Below are positions 46,325 to 58,096 of a stretch of 64,000 nucleotides of DNA, piece after piece. Each line of letters opens with the position of its first letter. Position 1 is the first letter of the stretch. Under the pieces are notes generated by a model. It did no database searches. It worked only from the letters and a program-made list of their open reading frames with translations, and was not told the DNA's origin. The DNA comes from Panorpa germanica (Eukaryota > Arthropoda > Insecta > Mecoptera > Panorpidae): positions 13,888,001 to 13,952,000 of the forward strand of contig OY783214.1 in assembly GCA_963678705.1 (NCBI GenBank). The letters are read 5' to 3'. Both the position numbers and the translations under genes were made by a program.

Positions 46325-48567
46325 CTTAGACCAACAGGAAAACCATAGCGCATATCTTCAGGAGCAGGCATGGGCCCTCCAAGTCCAACAATAGGACCAG
46401 GAGGGGGCCCCACAACATGCGCACCAATCGGCAAGGTCGAGTAAGCTGGAGGCACGTGACTATGAAGTATATCCGGTAATATTTCAACATCCGGTCTATA
46501 GTTAATATGTCCAGGTGGGGCAGGGTGTATGACAGCCGGGTGCATAGGCCCCGTGCCATAAGCACTACGAGGACCCGGTGCAGTGAACTGGCTCGGATTT
46601 GGAGGTGGAGGAAAAGGAATCGAAGGGTTATGTAAATGCCCAGTTGTTATTAACCGTCTGTTGTGTCTGCGTTCGCGTCTTTCTCTCCTCCTTTCTTCCC
46701 GCGAGATAAGACTTTGCGTCGCGTCAGTCTGTTGTGTGGGCGCTTCTTGCGGCGCGTCTGTTTGCGTCATGTGTTCATCTGTCTGCGCCTCCGTAGACGT
46801 AAAGGTCCTTGGAGGGGCAGTGTCAGTCCTGTCTCGTGCTTGAGACTGTATTGCATCTTCACGTGAGACAGGTGGATTTAAATTTGGTTTAAGAAAGTTT
46901 GGAGTGGATTGGGACATAGCATTTTGAATATTTCGAGGTTGACAGTTCATAGATGTGGACGCCTGTTGCGTAACAGGCGCAGAAACAACTCGGACATTGC
47001 ATATATTATTATTAGCACTCACAATTTCACTACGATCACTATTATTAAACTCACTGCAACTCCTGGTGATTAATTCGACGCCATTGTTATTGACACATTG
47101 TATTTGTACCCCATTACTGCTTGGATTGACTGCAGCAACTTGCACACTAACGTCCTGGTTTCGACAAGGAATGCTGGGTACATTCGACACAACATTGACA
47201 GGGATAGCACGATAACAATTCACGATATTTATTCCCTGTACATGCACTTCAGTATTTTGATTTGTATTGACAGGTATTAATGATGCAAGTGGAGCTGGAG
47301 GTGCAGGTGGAGATGGAGTGCAATTTGCTGTTACTTTTGACACATTTGTTAAGTCCTGTCCAGAGCCGTAGCCCTGCGGCGGCGCAGGAACACTAACCCG
47401 CATACTATCCACTGTTCTCTTATCACTGTCAAAACAATTAGAGGTCACTTCACATGAGGATTCACTTCTAACACCTGCGTTAACTGGTCCAACACTTACA
47501 CTACGTACACAACGACCATCTTTATTTATATTTGTTTTTAAATCATTATATTCGTAAGATGATGCATTTATATTTAAACCACAACCACCATTCACTTCAC
47601 CACATTCTGTATCACAACACGAACTAAATCGATGCTTTGCTGTCACGTTGCTGCTATTGCTGCCGTTGCCTAGACGACTGGCCAGAGCGCTGGATGCGTT
47701 TACTGCCATCGTTGATTCTCCGCTAGTGCTCCATGTACCACGTGACTGATTTGTGAGCTGTGATTGGTAGTAATTCTCCCCTCCGGGGTGACTGACCCTA
47801 GTAAGCAGTCCAGGTATCGCTCCCACTACCACTGTTGCTTGCGAATGTGGGTCCCCAATGTTGCCACGGCTACGCGAAACGAAATCATCTGTAGCCAACG
47901 TTGCCGCTTCAAATGTATTTATATTTTTATTATTATTGTTTTGATGCCGTTCTGGCGCATCGTGTTGCCGTTGTGTGTACGCCGGGGGCGACAGGAGCGG
48001 ATAGGTTTTAGAAGGATCGTTGTCATATTTCGTGTGATAATAATTTGTAAAATCATCTGAAAATCTATTGTATTTTACAAAATTGTCTGTAAATGAATGT
48101 GGCATCGAATATTGTGAGAAACTGGCACCTGCAGAGTGTCGCAATTTAGGGTTTTTTATATTTCCTGATATAACTGCTATACCAGGGGTGTCCCACTGCG
48201 AATAAAGCTTATCACTGTTGTCATCATCAGAGCCTGACGAAGCCCCGATGTCATAAGGCTGCCACAGCATGCTAGACAGAGCCTCCTCGACGCAACGGGG
48301 CCTCCAAGATGAACGTTCTTGCGCGGTGTTTCTCTTGGAGGTTCCAGCTAGAGTATTTTGTAATTCTTGTAAGTCGCGCGGTGGCCCAGACAACAGTCGC
48401 GGGTCTTGCAATGATATGGGTCTCTTGGGTGCGCCATTTCGTTCCGACTGGTCACCTGGTGCACTGTTCGTTGAGAGTATTGTCTGCTCCACTTCCTTGG
48501 CGATGTTCTTCTCCTCTGGAGTTGACATTACAAGGCAGATGCGTCGCAACGCATGTCAGTGAGTTTC
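46322..48567 (-). CDS. Large internal coding exon of an unrecognised insect gene, about 736 residues, intrinsically disordered
   Basis: The exon starts after a pyrimidine-rich acceptor (TTTTTAATTTCCAG, AG at 48569-48568). Coding starts at ATG 48528-48526 (MSTPEEKN). An in-frame TGA at 48558-48556 bars an upstream AUG start in this exon. The frame stays open to 46321, where AAG|GTAGGA is a good splice donor, so the TAG at 46320-46318 is probably intronic and the protein continues. From M1 it is rich in Pro, Asn, Ser, Gly and Thr. It has PPAY motifs near 181-184 and 693-696 (the WW-domain ligand form), three QTD tripeptides near 582-602, an Arg/Glu-rich basic run near 610-625, and a proline-rich end. 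No enzyme fold, signal peptide or membrane segment is visible. Its base composition is clearly richer in G+C than the flanks. I do not recognise the family; an adaptor or regulatory role is only inference. No downstream exon could be identified in the window. Confidence 0.85.
48528..48554 (-). promoter_or_regulatory. Upstream ORF of eight codons overlapping the main start codon
   Basis: An ATG at 48554-48552 lies 13 nt inside the exon and opens a frame of eight codons (MRCDASAL). Its TAA (48530-48528) shares one base with the main ATG (48528-48526), giving TAATG. Both ATGs have G at -3, so both are plausible initiation contexts. Such stop-start overlaps are known to favour termination-reinitiation or to repress the main frame. 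That this acts here is inference and depends on the upstream exon, which is not identified. Confidence 0.6.
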
Positions 48568-48590
48568 CTGGAAATTAAAAATAATTGTTA
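48568..48590 (-). other. Splice acceptor (3' splice site) of the large coding exon
   Basis: On the minus strand a T-rich tract ends in TTTCCAG followed by GAAACTCACTGAC. The AG is at 48569-48568. This explains why the reading frame has no AUG upstream of the uORF within the exon and shows that at least one 5' exon lies at higher coordinates. Confidence 0.75.
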
Positions 48591-51214
48591 TTTTTTGTCG
48601 TGGAAATTTTTTATGCCTTATACTCTTAACTAGCCTGAGTACTTCGACTTAAAATTAAAATTTTTTGTTTAAATGTGGAATAAAAATCTATTGGAAGATA
48701 ATTTAGTAACTAGAAAATGAATCCTAAGCTTTGAATGTATTGTAAATTTCAGACTAGCTGTAAAACATTTGACATAAATCAATTTGCGGATAACCGTTAA
48801 GTCACCGATCTCCTGGAGCACCGTGGGTTGATTTTGCCTACCTTGCAACTTCAGAATTACACCTACTCACAGTGTATACTTGTTTTGTGAGTATGTGTTT
48901 TATTTCTTGTAGAATATTACATTAGTTTTAATGTCGAATAAACGTGATTCAAAACTTTCACTGACCAATAGTTTAAATGTTAGAGAACTACCTATTTAAC
49001 ATAAACAATAATAAATCACTGGCGATTAAATATATGAAAATTTAAACCTGTTGTTTTACTAACGGTTTTGAAGGTCAAATCTTTCGAAATGCGGATAATA
49101 ATGTTTGATGAGTAAGAATTGCAACGGGAACTCTTTTATTTTCTAATGTTTAATATCATCCTAATGAAAAATTTAAATAAGCGTAAAATGAAGAGAAAAC
49201 TGTCTTAAATGAAGAACCGAAACCGTACCATTATATTTTACGTATTTATTCTCAAGGGTAAATGTAGGTATTTTTTGTAATTCTTTTAAAATAATCAATT
49301 TATTTATGGATAGGACGCTCATATAGCACCGAAGTTAATGTTACTATAAGCTCTGTACTATATAACAGTGCAATATATTTCCTTTTTGAATTTGCCGCCT
49401 ATAATAAAAAAAGAAAGTGGTATAGCAAGCATATGGGTTTCCTTTATCGCTTAATAAGCATAGTATAAAAAGTAAAAAATATTTCGTTTTGAGATATTAT
49501 TTTTGTAAGAAGGTAAAAATAAGTGTAGTGTAGTAGCCAGTACCCAGTAAACAATTTGGTGAAGTGCCCTATTTAGTGACGTTTCTGTTTCTATCACTAT
49601 TTCACTTCAATTATAGTTCGCATCAACTTTATCTTCATTTGTACTCCGACAGGTGGAGTAATTTCGCCATTTGTAGGCGATAAAGTAGACATTTTATATG
49701 AAAAAATGTGAGAAACTGAACTATAAATGAACTCTTTCATGACAAAAAAATCATGACGCATCTTCAATATGATGTCAAAGTGACTCCAAAATGTTTACTG
49801 GGTAGTGTAACTGGACTAGGGCAACCAGGGCAATGCATGTGGCCGCAACACAGGCGTTAAAAAAAGTGCTCGTGATTGTGCTTCTGATATTTTCCGTTTC
49901 AAATGTTTATTTCAATTTAATATTTTAACTGTATTAATAATTATATCAACTATATAGTCAAAAATGTGAAATATCTACTTCGGATAAATGGTAATTTGAG
50001 TTTTGTTTTATTAGGAACAAATTTATTTTGCGTGGGAGGCGAGGCTCAAAAAAATATGTTTCATTATTTATATTGCCCCGTGGCTCTTAAATGGCTAGTT
50101 ACGACCCTAGTAGCATGACTAAAATATGTATATAGTATGAAAAACGTTAAAAACACAAAATTCCTTCCTTATATTTTCGACATTCAATTTGATCTTGAAT
50201 TCTACCAACAAAATTTTTTAACTTACTGGTTTTCCTGCTTGTAGTGGTAATGATGATGTATCATATACAAGTAGGTTCGTAGAACAAAAGATGTACCATA
50301 AAATTTTGTTTCCTTATGTCGTAATAGTTTTTGCATAGCCAATTTTACATAAAATGTCTGCGTTATAAAAGTATATAGAATTTCTATGTATCATGATACA
50401 ACCATAACCAACCAACACCGTCGATGATTCAATACTATTCCAATTCCAATGATCAGAACCAAAGGCGTATGGCTTATGTACTCGTATTATTCATTCCCGA
50501 TATAATAATATTTATATAAACAAATAATATAACAAATATTTATTGTTTAAAAAAATATGCATTCCTTATTTCTATTTTTAAACACTTATGATAAATTAAA
50601 GTAATAATCAGCAACTTTAGGCTGCTCTTACATTGGAACTGTATCTACGACGCGTGAATTTTTGCCACATACATCGCTGTTTTTCGGTTTTACGAGGTCG
50701 GTATGCATTTGACTTGACTTTTATTCGTCATAGCCACCATCAAACATTTTTTAATATATTTAACATTTTATAATTCTATTTTACAAATTTCTAAATATTT
50801 AAATAATTCACTAATTAATTTTGAATTACTTAACAAAAATTTAGTAATAACAGGAAAAGTACAAAGACAACAGATATTATTTTTCATATGAATAAAAGTG
50901 AACAGAATAATGTCGGTGTTGAATCCGGATCAAAATCACTCACATCGAAGAGCCCATTCCTGTTAACAGGAGAGAGGAGAAAACAAACAGATATATTTTT
51001 TTTTGTACAATATATATATACATATAATCTGTATCTAATGCAGGATTAGTTGCAACTCAATTAACTGTTATATAATGAATGCCCTAGGCTCAGACCAAGG
51101 TTCAAGACATCAGGTTAGTTACATCCGAAATACTTAGCTAAACGTCAGGCATCCACGGATTGTTTATGTTAAGATAAGATCAAGTACATAGTACCAGGTT
51201 GAACTGGCCGTCTA
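48591..51214. other. Probable intron upstream of the large exon
   Basis: AT-rich, interrupted by the MITE at 49541-49803. No upstream exon recognised. Confidence 0.5.
49541..49803 (-). mobile_element. Tc1/mariner-type MITE, best-preserved copy
   Basis: The 263-bp unit has perfect 13-bp inverted ends TACCCAGTAAACA...TGTTTACTGGGTA, with TA as likely target duplication and pairing extending to about 17 bp. It is non-coding, with a central GACAAAAAAATCATGA block shared by the other copies. Strand is set relative to the 57.9 kb copy. Confidence 0.85.
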
Positions 51215-51595
51215 CACACGGGTCGATTGATTGCAAACTAACCGCGAACGAAGTTTCCAACGAAAAACGAGCCATGTCGAGTTCGTGACTCTATAGAATT
51301 TTTAACAATAGCATAATAGGGGATTTTATTGTGTCGTATTATGAGGTATTTGTATGTATGTATATATTTAAATACTTTTATAAGTATTTGTGCACATCTC
51401 TGGTCATAATGTCAGCATCAAAAGCATGCAACGTAATTGCCCTGCAACCAAGAAAGACAGTCGCTCAAAACGTGCTCGAACCCAATTTGAAATCAGTTTA
51501 GTTTCGTTCGTGCCGTGTGTGTTCTCTCACTCACTCGGTTCTCATTCGGTTCGAACAGATTCGGGGCTCGCGTTTGCAATCAGTCGACCCATGTG
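51215..51595. mobile_element. Foldback/MITE with 24-bp inverted ends
   Basis: CACACGGGTCGATTGATTGC at 51215-51234 (pairing continues AAAC) is matched by the complement of 51572-51595 with two mismatches in 24. Subterminal GAACGAA/TTCGTTC motifs are also inverted. No target duplication was recognised, so the superfamily is open. Confidence 0.6.
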
Positions 51596-52498
51596 CATAC
51601 AATATAATATTTCTTACAATGCTGTGGTGTAAACATTAAAGTATGTACTAGCTCTCATGATAAAGTGTGCTAATCGAGTGCGGGAGAACCGCAATGATCT
51701 AAATCTTCCCGTGACTTATACCTAGCACCTGATCCATCTATACACTAGGGAGTGTATGATATGAGTCAGAAGGCTGTTATGGATTCGCTGTTGTAAACAA
51801 CATTACATATTTGTTATATTGCATATTACGCTGTACGAGTACATAAGATTATGCCCACTGCAACTCACGATCAGTTAGCATATGTCACGCATTAATTTGC
51901 TCACACGCTGCTAGTTACTTTAGTGATCAACAGGAGGCAGTGGTCAAGGTTTTGCAACCAGAAAGGCGTTGTTGCATACTGTGTCAAGACAACTCAGTCA
52001 TATCGTTCTCGTACTAAATTATATTTATTGTTTTTATTTAGTTACATAATAACAACCAGTTATGGCGTTAGTTTGAATGCATTGCAGAAGTTGCCAACCT
52101 TTGTGTAGTTTATATGCGTAATAAATAACTCGTTGTGTGTTTAAGGTACGTGTCCACTAATCAGCTTTATTCGGGAAATCAGTATTTAATGGTTTGTAAT
52201 ACTCCATTGAGTGGATAGCTCTGATTCTTTGCATGAAGTCACGGCCAGGACTGGGTTGAAGTCACAGCGATGTACTAAGAGTATTCATTGTGGCGAATAG
52301 CGCACACACACTGTGTGTGTTAAAGTATCTAGCTACATATATCACTGATTAAGGTATTGTTATCTGAAATATCATAGCTAAGGTAAAGGTAGTGTAATAT
52401 TTGGTATATTGTCCACCAGTCAAACTTGTTATTCGATTGTCGCTCACATTGGAGGCCGCCCTGTTTCCTAACGGCGTTATTGGCATCGTGCCAGTGTT

Positions 52499-52711
52499 CC
52501 CAGTAAACAATATGGTGAAGTTTCCCTTTTTGGGACGTTTCTATCACTATTTCACTTCAATTAAAGTTCGTATCACATTTATCATCATTTGTTTTACGAC
52601 AAATGGAGTGGTTTCGCCATTTGTAGCCGATAAAATAGACATTTCATATGAACGAATGTGAGAAAATGAACTGTAAATGAACTCTTTTATGACAAAAAAA
52701 TCATGCGCTTT
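52499..52711 (-). mobile_element. Tc1/mariner-type MITE, copy lacking one end
   Basis: Left end CCCAGTAAACAATATGGTGA is intact. The body follows the 49.5 kb copy through ATGACAAAAAAATCATG, after which the right inverted repeat is lost. Confidence 0.75.
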
Positions 52712-53500
52712 AAAAAATCATGGGTTTTATCAAACAAATTTATTAAAAGTGTAATGCGCTGTTGTGAATGGATATAGTTCATAGAGCTATGAACAAAAGT
52801 TGCTCATGGAAGCAAATATATCTCCTATACTGACGATAAGGTGCATACCATTGAACTAGAACACAAAATAACCCATTAAAATATTACCTAAATTCTAATA
52901 TATTTTAGGTAACATATACAGAACTCTGTATAGTGTTTTAAAATAAGCTAAGTGTTTGAATGCCTGTTCATGCTGTACTGGAGCGTGTTTACTTATGCAT
53001 CAGTCGTCCATCATAGCACGTACTTGACATACAGAAATCATGTTATTTCCAGAATGGGCATCACATGATGCTAAACATTTGACACATTTAACAGTGCATC
53101 TAGTTAGCTGTGTTAAACAGATGTTAAATGATTTCAAAATGTTTATGTAATACTTTATCAATAAAATCAAAAGCAATCATTCAATCAAGTTAAATTATTT
53201 AACCTATTTTATCGTATTTAACATGTAAAAATATTAGTAGTTATTTTCTAGGAGATATTGCGAACTTTATTTTCTAACTCAATATTACAAATAGATTGCG
53301 TTCGAACTAGAATGATGTCTCCGAGGCTGTAGGCTGCGGTTTAAAAATTTTAATCTTATACTTTTCACTTCATATTTCTAGTAACTTATATCGAAACAAA
53401 AGAAGTCTGCAGATATTACCTCTGGTCTGCAGGTTATAAATGCAGTTTGAAAGATGGTACATAGCCATGGGCATAATAGATTGACAGTACTGTTATAATT

Positions 53501-54161
53501 ATTATTATTAATTATTAATTATTAATTGTTTATTGTTCGCCTTTCGGCTTTACAATCTACATTCTTAATACATTTCATTTACTTCAACTTACAATTAAAT
53601 TTACATTATTCTAGACCTTTTTATTTCCAAAAGTACTTTCTGCTTCTTCTTCTCTTGACTCTCTTCCTTCATTTTCCCTAGTCTTCCTTCTGTACTGGTC
53701 TATTCCCTAGTCTATTTTTCTGGGCTGAAGTTTAACTGTTTCCTCGCTACTTCTTTCTTTCTCCTGCTTCCCTTCACTGCCTCTTTTAGTACTTCCTTTC
53801 TCTTCCTGTTCCTTGTGCAACCCAGCCACCAGCTTATTTATTCTCCTGTTTTTTCTTTCCTTCTTACTATTTCCGCCATCCACCTCTTTCCTTCACTGCC
53901 TCCCTTTAATAGCTGGCCAATATTCCTTTCGCTCGCTACTTTTTCCTTACACTCAAACTTAATGAGCTCCAGTGTTTCGTCCTCCGCTCCGCACACTCTA
54001 CACTTTCTTTCCTCACTACTTTCCCAGTATCTGTTTCCTTTTTCCTCATTTCCCAATCTAAACCTTGCTGTTCTTCTTATGTGTTTTATGTCTTTTTCTA
54101 TAAGGTACTGAGGCACATTATTTTCCCATAACCTTTTATATCTTGTATTGTAGTTGCTTTT
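53501..54161 (-). mobile_element. 5'-truncated non-LTR retrotransposon (LINE) with perfect 16-bp target duplication
   Basis: CAGTACTGTTATAATT occurs at 53485-53500 and again at 54162-54177. Between them, on the minus strand, are the C-terminal end of ORF2, a purine-rich 3' UTR, a GCC-GAAA-GGC hairpin (53548-53539) and a (TAATAAT)n-type tail (53527-53501). This is the full signature of target-primed reverse transcription with 5' truncation. Confidence 0.9.
53838..54161 (-). CDS. LINE ORF2 C-terminal fragment with zinc-knuckle-like end
   Basis: The frame is open from the truncation point to a stop at 53838. It reads YNTRYKRLWENNVPQYL, then IRRTARFRLGNEEKGNRYW, then CRVCGAEDETLELIKFEC, the usual end of R1/I/Jockey-type reverse transcriptases. 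The third zinc ligand, normally His in ETxEH, is Leu here. Being cut at the 5' end it has no start codon and cannot code for an active enzyme. The clade is not resolved; a TAA-rich tail is known from the I group. Confidence 0.8.
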   Translation of the reverse strand, partial: KSNYNTRYKRLWENNVPQYLIEKDIKHIRRTARFRLGNEEKGNRYWESSEERKCRVCGAEDETLELIKFECKEKVASERNIGQLLKGGSEGKRWMAEIVRRKEKTGE

Positions 54162-54387
54162 CAGTACTGTTATAATTTTTCAGCTTAAGAACCAGTTGAT
54201 CCACAGAATTAGCGACACGTAATTTTTTGTGTAAAGATTAGGAATCTCCAGAGAATACTCCTGGCTCATAGCTTTTGGTAGCCACACTCGTCAGTGAAAA
54301 TTTTGATTATATTAAATAGCATTTAGAACATTATACCTGGACACAATTGAATTTCTTTTATCTCACAATTTTTTTAAAAATAGTAAA

Positions 54388-54520
54388 GGGTTTTTTAACA
54401 AGCGGTGCCATTTTTAGTCAAAAAAATTTCATGAAAAGTAGCGATATTTTTATTTTAATCTAAAGTATAAATTCTGAGAACACAGTATCTGATAAATTCC
54501 ACGGCAATGATGGTTGTATT
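54388..54520 (+). repeat. Interspersed repeat S, copy 2
   Basis: GGGTTTTTTAACAAGCGGTG, CATGAAAAGTAGCGATA and CACGGCAATGATGG align in the same order and orientation with 29870-29990. Family not recognised. Confidence 0.45.
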
Positions 54521-55326
54521 GACATTTCAAAATTGTGCGAAATTTAAAATGTCAGGAGCGTACCTACAGATTTTGCATTAGAAATTACATTGTAGTTGTT
54601 ACGCCACTGGCTACATCAACGATACATACATGTCTATAACTGGAAAGTAACATCCAAGGTGATACAGATGTGAATTCAAATGTTATCAGCAAAATAATAT
54701 TTAATCTTAATGTATACCGCTTCAGCCTGTCATAATCCGTATAAACAAAGAGCTTTACTTTACTCCTCATAGGTATATTATCGTAACACGTAATATTTAA
54801 ATGACCTTGTGCACTTCTATATATTCCACTTAAAATTTCTAACCTAGCAAACACTAAGAAACCATGAAACCAGATGGCACTGTGCTGTGGTTTTCTCTGT
54901 AATTTCAATTCCTTGTGTATCTCACTTCATGTTAAACAGGAATCTTCCATCAAACCTTAGTATACTTGTTCATTATGCCATACCGTACTACGTACCATTC
55001 CATTTTAATTCTCATTCCAAGTTTCAGCCTGTTTTAATTTCATTTTGTGATCCCAGCGCTAGTGTACAAGTACATTATATTTTACATATCTCTTATATCT
55101 ATCTAACAACTTCGTTTTACATTTAGTTTGCTGATGCGGTTCGTGCACTACGTTTGGGTTGGAGAAACTCTCACTGCTTCAGGTCATAGGTCACGTGCTC
55201 GGTACTGGTGCTGGTCTATAAGTAATACGTCATCAGCAGTACTAATACAATGGAAAGAAATATGCCTTATAACTTTAGCATTTGAAATATGTATTTGATG
55301 TACACATTGCCCCATTACCCATTTCT
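54521..55326. other. Non-coding stretch
   Basis: No recognisable gene or repeat ends. A lone CGCCACTGGC at 54602-54611 resembles a hAT end but has no partner. Confidence 0.45.
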
Positions 55327-56110
55327 TTACAATGGGCTTATGAACAATGACTTAATTTCTACAAAAAGGAGCTATATATTGGTAAAGTTGGCTATCAGAA
55401 TCTGAAATAACTAATTATTTTTTAATAACTCCTTATACTTTTGGAGATATTAACAATTAAGAAAGGCATTTTGTCTCTTTCATTAATGAAGGAATCCCAC
55501 GTCATAAGGCATGGTACATCACATCGGACGATTTGCATATGCATATATGCAGGGGCGGCCTTCGCCATTATGAGGCCCCGGGGTGGCAGATCTTTGCGAG
55601 GCACTTGTTCTTTGTATAATATATGTAAATTTTGAGTAAGTATTTTTGATGATAATTGACGAGAAATAAAATTTTATATTGGAAGATTTATAAAAGTTAA
55701 CAAGCACAAAGACGACAAATATTAATGATGATAAACTAAGGTGATTCTATTGGGATTTCTAAAGAGCAAGGCGCAAGATTCAAATACATATATAATAATG
55801 AATTTTTCTACTTAGGTTCTTGCGGAAGAATACGAGGCCCCTACAAGATCGAGGCCCCGGGCGGTTGCTCTGCTTGCCACCCCCTAAGGCCGCCTCTGCA
55901 TATGAGTGTGTGTGTGATACGTCATTTACTTCTAAACCCTGGGTTGAGTATCACATGGAGTGTTATATAACTTATCACAGTTACTTATTTCTTCTATGAC
56001 GTATTATGCATATCTAAAACATACCGTACAAGTGAAATTCAAATTTGAATTGATTTCAATCCACGATTTAACAAACGACCGCTGAAAAAGAGTTCTCAAG
56101 CCCATAACTG
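55327..56110 (+). repeat. Unclassified interspersed repeat R, copy 2 (interrupted by hAT)
   Basis: Collinear with the complement of 40790-41180. Shared blocks include TTAATAACTCCTTATA, GAGATATTAACAATTAA, TGTGTGATACGTCATTTACT and GACGTATTATGCATA. I see no coding capacity. The class is unknown. Confidence 0.7.
55550..55898. mobile_element. Non-autonomous hAT element nested in an older repeat
   Basis: Ends are CAGGGGCGGCCTTCGCC and (complement) CAGAGGCGGCCTTAGGGG, with repeated GAGGCCCCGGG-type subterminal motifs. Flanks CATATATG and CATATGAG are an imperfect 8-bp duplication. A paralogous copy of the host repeat without this 349-bp segment lies at 40790-41180, so the insertion is seen directly. 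Confidence 0.8.
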
Positions 56111-57559
56111 AAGCTTTAATAGCAAGTTAAATGTGTTGACCACCACTCAGGCGTAAAAATAGCAACGACTTTACAATTTCATATCAATAACTAATCATTC
56201 ACAATAATCTAAGAGATATTAATATATTATTGAAAAAAGTGTAATTTAAAGAGCTGTGAAAGTTAAAGGGGCAAATACTACGTCATTATTACCGTCCACT
56301 GACGTCTAATTTTAACGTCGAAATACAAAAAGTTTCGTTCAATGTTATTCCGACCATTCACGGAGTCTCCCGAAGAGAAAACAAGAAATACAATGTATAT
56401 GTCAATGTACCTCGCTTGGAGACGCGTCTATTCAAGAGTACTATTTAATTTTTATCTAATTAATACTCATACACTATTCAGCTAGAGGGCACTTATTAAT
56501 ATTTTAATTGTATCGCGTTTTTAATTAAATTTCTGGAAAGCATATTTTGAAAGCACTCCACGTGAAGCATCAACTGCAGTCAACAACTAAAAACCTTTTG
56601 TAATTTTTAATCTAAACATTTTTTATAACAATTGCTGTTTTTAATAGTCGCCAGTGCCACAATTAAGTACTTTTTCAACCCCTTAGGGTAGTTCTCTCAA
56701 GGGCTTGTTGTTGATGACTGTCGAGTGTTACTTTACATCCATCCCTTCTGGCGTTGACAAAGTTCTTTTAGGGTTACAACAGACTCGCTATATTTCATAT
56801 TGTTCGTATTTTTGACTTAAGGGATATTTTATTGTGTTTTTATTTTTGTAGACTACAACAAGAGTAATGTTCAATTGTCTTCTGGGTGGCCAACGTAATT
56901 AGGTCGTAGACTCTAACTTTTCATTTTATTTAATTTTTTATTAGATAGAAAGAAATCAAATGTAAAGTAAACATACAAAAGAACTTCCTATTTTATCCCA
57001 GTACTATTCTAAATAACCTAAGTAAATTGGGTGTTTTACTATTTTTTAATATTGTTTTGTTCTTCCATCCATACATTTTCTGGATCTCTACACCATTAAG
57101 CTTCTTCCCCTTTTCCGTGGTTTAACGAGTAGAGTCAAAGGGCTGTTTTGGTTTCGTGTTTTTTCTTGATAACATGCTTCAACACATTCATGTTTATGTG
57201 CGCTATTTCCGTTTGTCATGCATTTAAAAATAGAAATCCATTAAAAGGTTTGTTAAAGGTGCACCTTCGCTAGTCGCTAGTCACTAGTCCCTAGGCGCTG
57301 CCCTTCACTTCCTTCACCCAGGTTTTCATTCCTCATGTCCTTCGTAAACTGTGCCCTGTGATCATTATCGTTTATTTTGAACCATAACTGCAGTCGACGT
57401 CACCACTTATAACACGTATAAGAGTATAATATAACAATACGTTCAAATCAGTCGCGTGCATGCATTGTGTGCTAAACCTTGCTGTTCCAATTTGTAAATA
57501 TATAATCGTAGAGTTCACTTGGTTCACAATGGTGGATATTACCAATCTTTTAAAAAAGA
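56111..57559. other. Non-coding stretch
   Basis: Nothing recognised apart from a CTAGTCGCTAGTCACTAGTC simple repeat at about 57268-57287. Confidence 0.45.
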
Positions 57560-57640
57560 TCTAAAGAGTCATCTATAAATTATACCACATTTTGCGGGTC
57601 TTGTACTCCCATTGTGACGTCACACATTTGCGTTATTTTT
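57560..57640 (+). repeat. TTACGTCACA-type repeat fragment
   Basis: GAGTCATCTATAAATTATAC followed by CCCATTGTGACGTCACACAT. The second motif also occurs at 95-115. Confidence 0.4.
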
Positions 57641-57854
57641 AAAGTAAGTAAAGGAAACTTGAAAGTAGTTGTATGTGTTTTTTCACCACAATTTACTTAG
57701 TGCTCTCATGGACCGAAGTTATAGGTTTCAGACTAATTAGTATAATAATTAATCTAGAGTTAAAACTCTAAACTTACACTGGCTAAACATATGTCATCAT
57801 TTTTAGCGTCCATACAGCCACATCCAGCGAAATAACCGCCATTTAGATACTCTC

Positions 57855-58096
57855 TACACAGTAAACATTTTGGAGTCACTTTGACATCATATTGAAGATG
57901 CGTCATGATTTTTTTGTCATAAAAGAGTTCATTTATAGTTCAGTTTCTCACATTTTTTCATATAAAATGTCTACTTTATCGGCTACAGATGGCGAAATTA
58001 CTCCACCTGCCGGAATACAAATGAAGATAAAGTTGAAGTGAAATAGTGAGAGAAACGTCACTAAATAGGGCACTTCACCAAATTGTTTACTGGGTA
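57855..58096 (+). mobile_element. Tc1/mariner-type MITE, second complete copy
   Basis: 242 bp, ends TACACAGTAAACA and TGTTTACTGGGTA, inverted relative to 49541-49803 and highly similar over its length (TTTTGGAGTCACTTTGACAT and CATCATGATTTTTTTGTCA-like blocks). Confidence 0.8.

Noticed and set aside
48547..48549. Start of the large protein at TTG 48549 (giving 743 residues)
   Set aside because: TTG is not an expected start here; the first in-frame ATG is 48528 and an in-frame TGA lies just upstream.
46583..48578. Several plus-strand frames of 60-98 codons across the large exon
   Set aside because: They are antisense shadows of the G+C-richer minus-strand coding exon.
53815..54111. 98-codon plus-strand frame
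   Set aside because: Antisense of the LINE ORF2 fragment.
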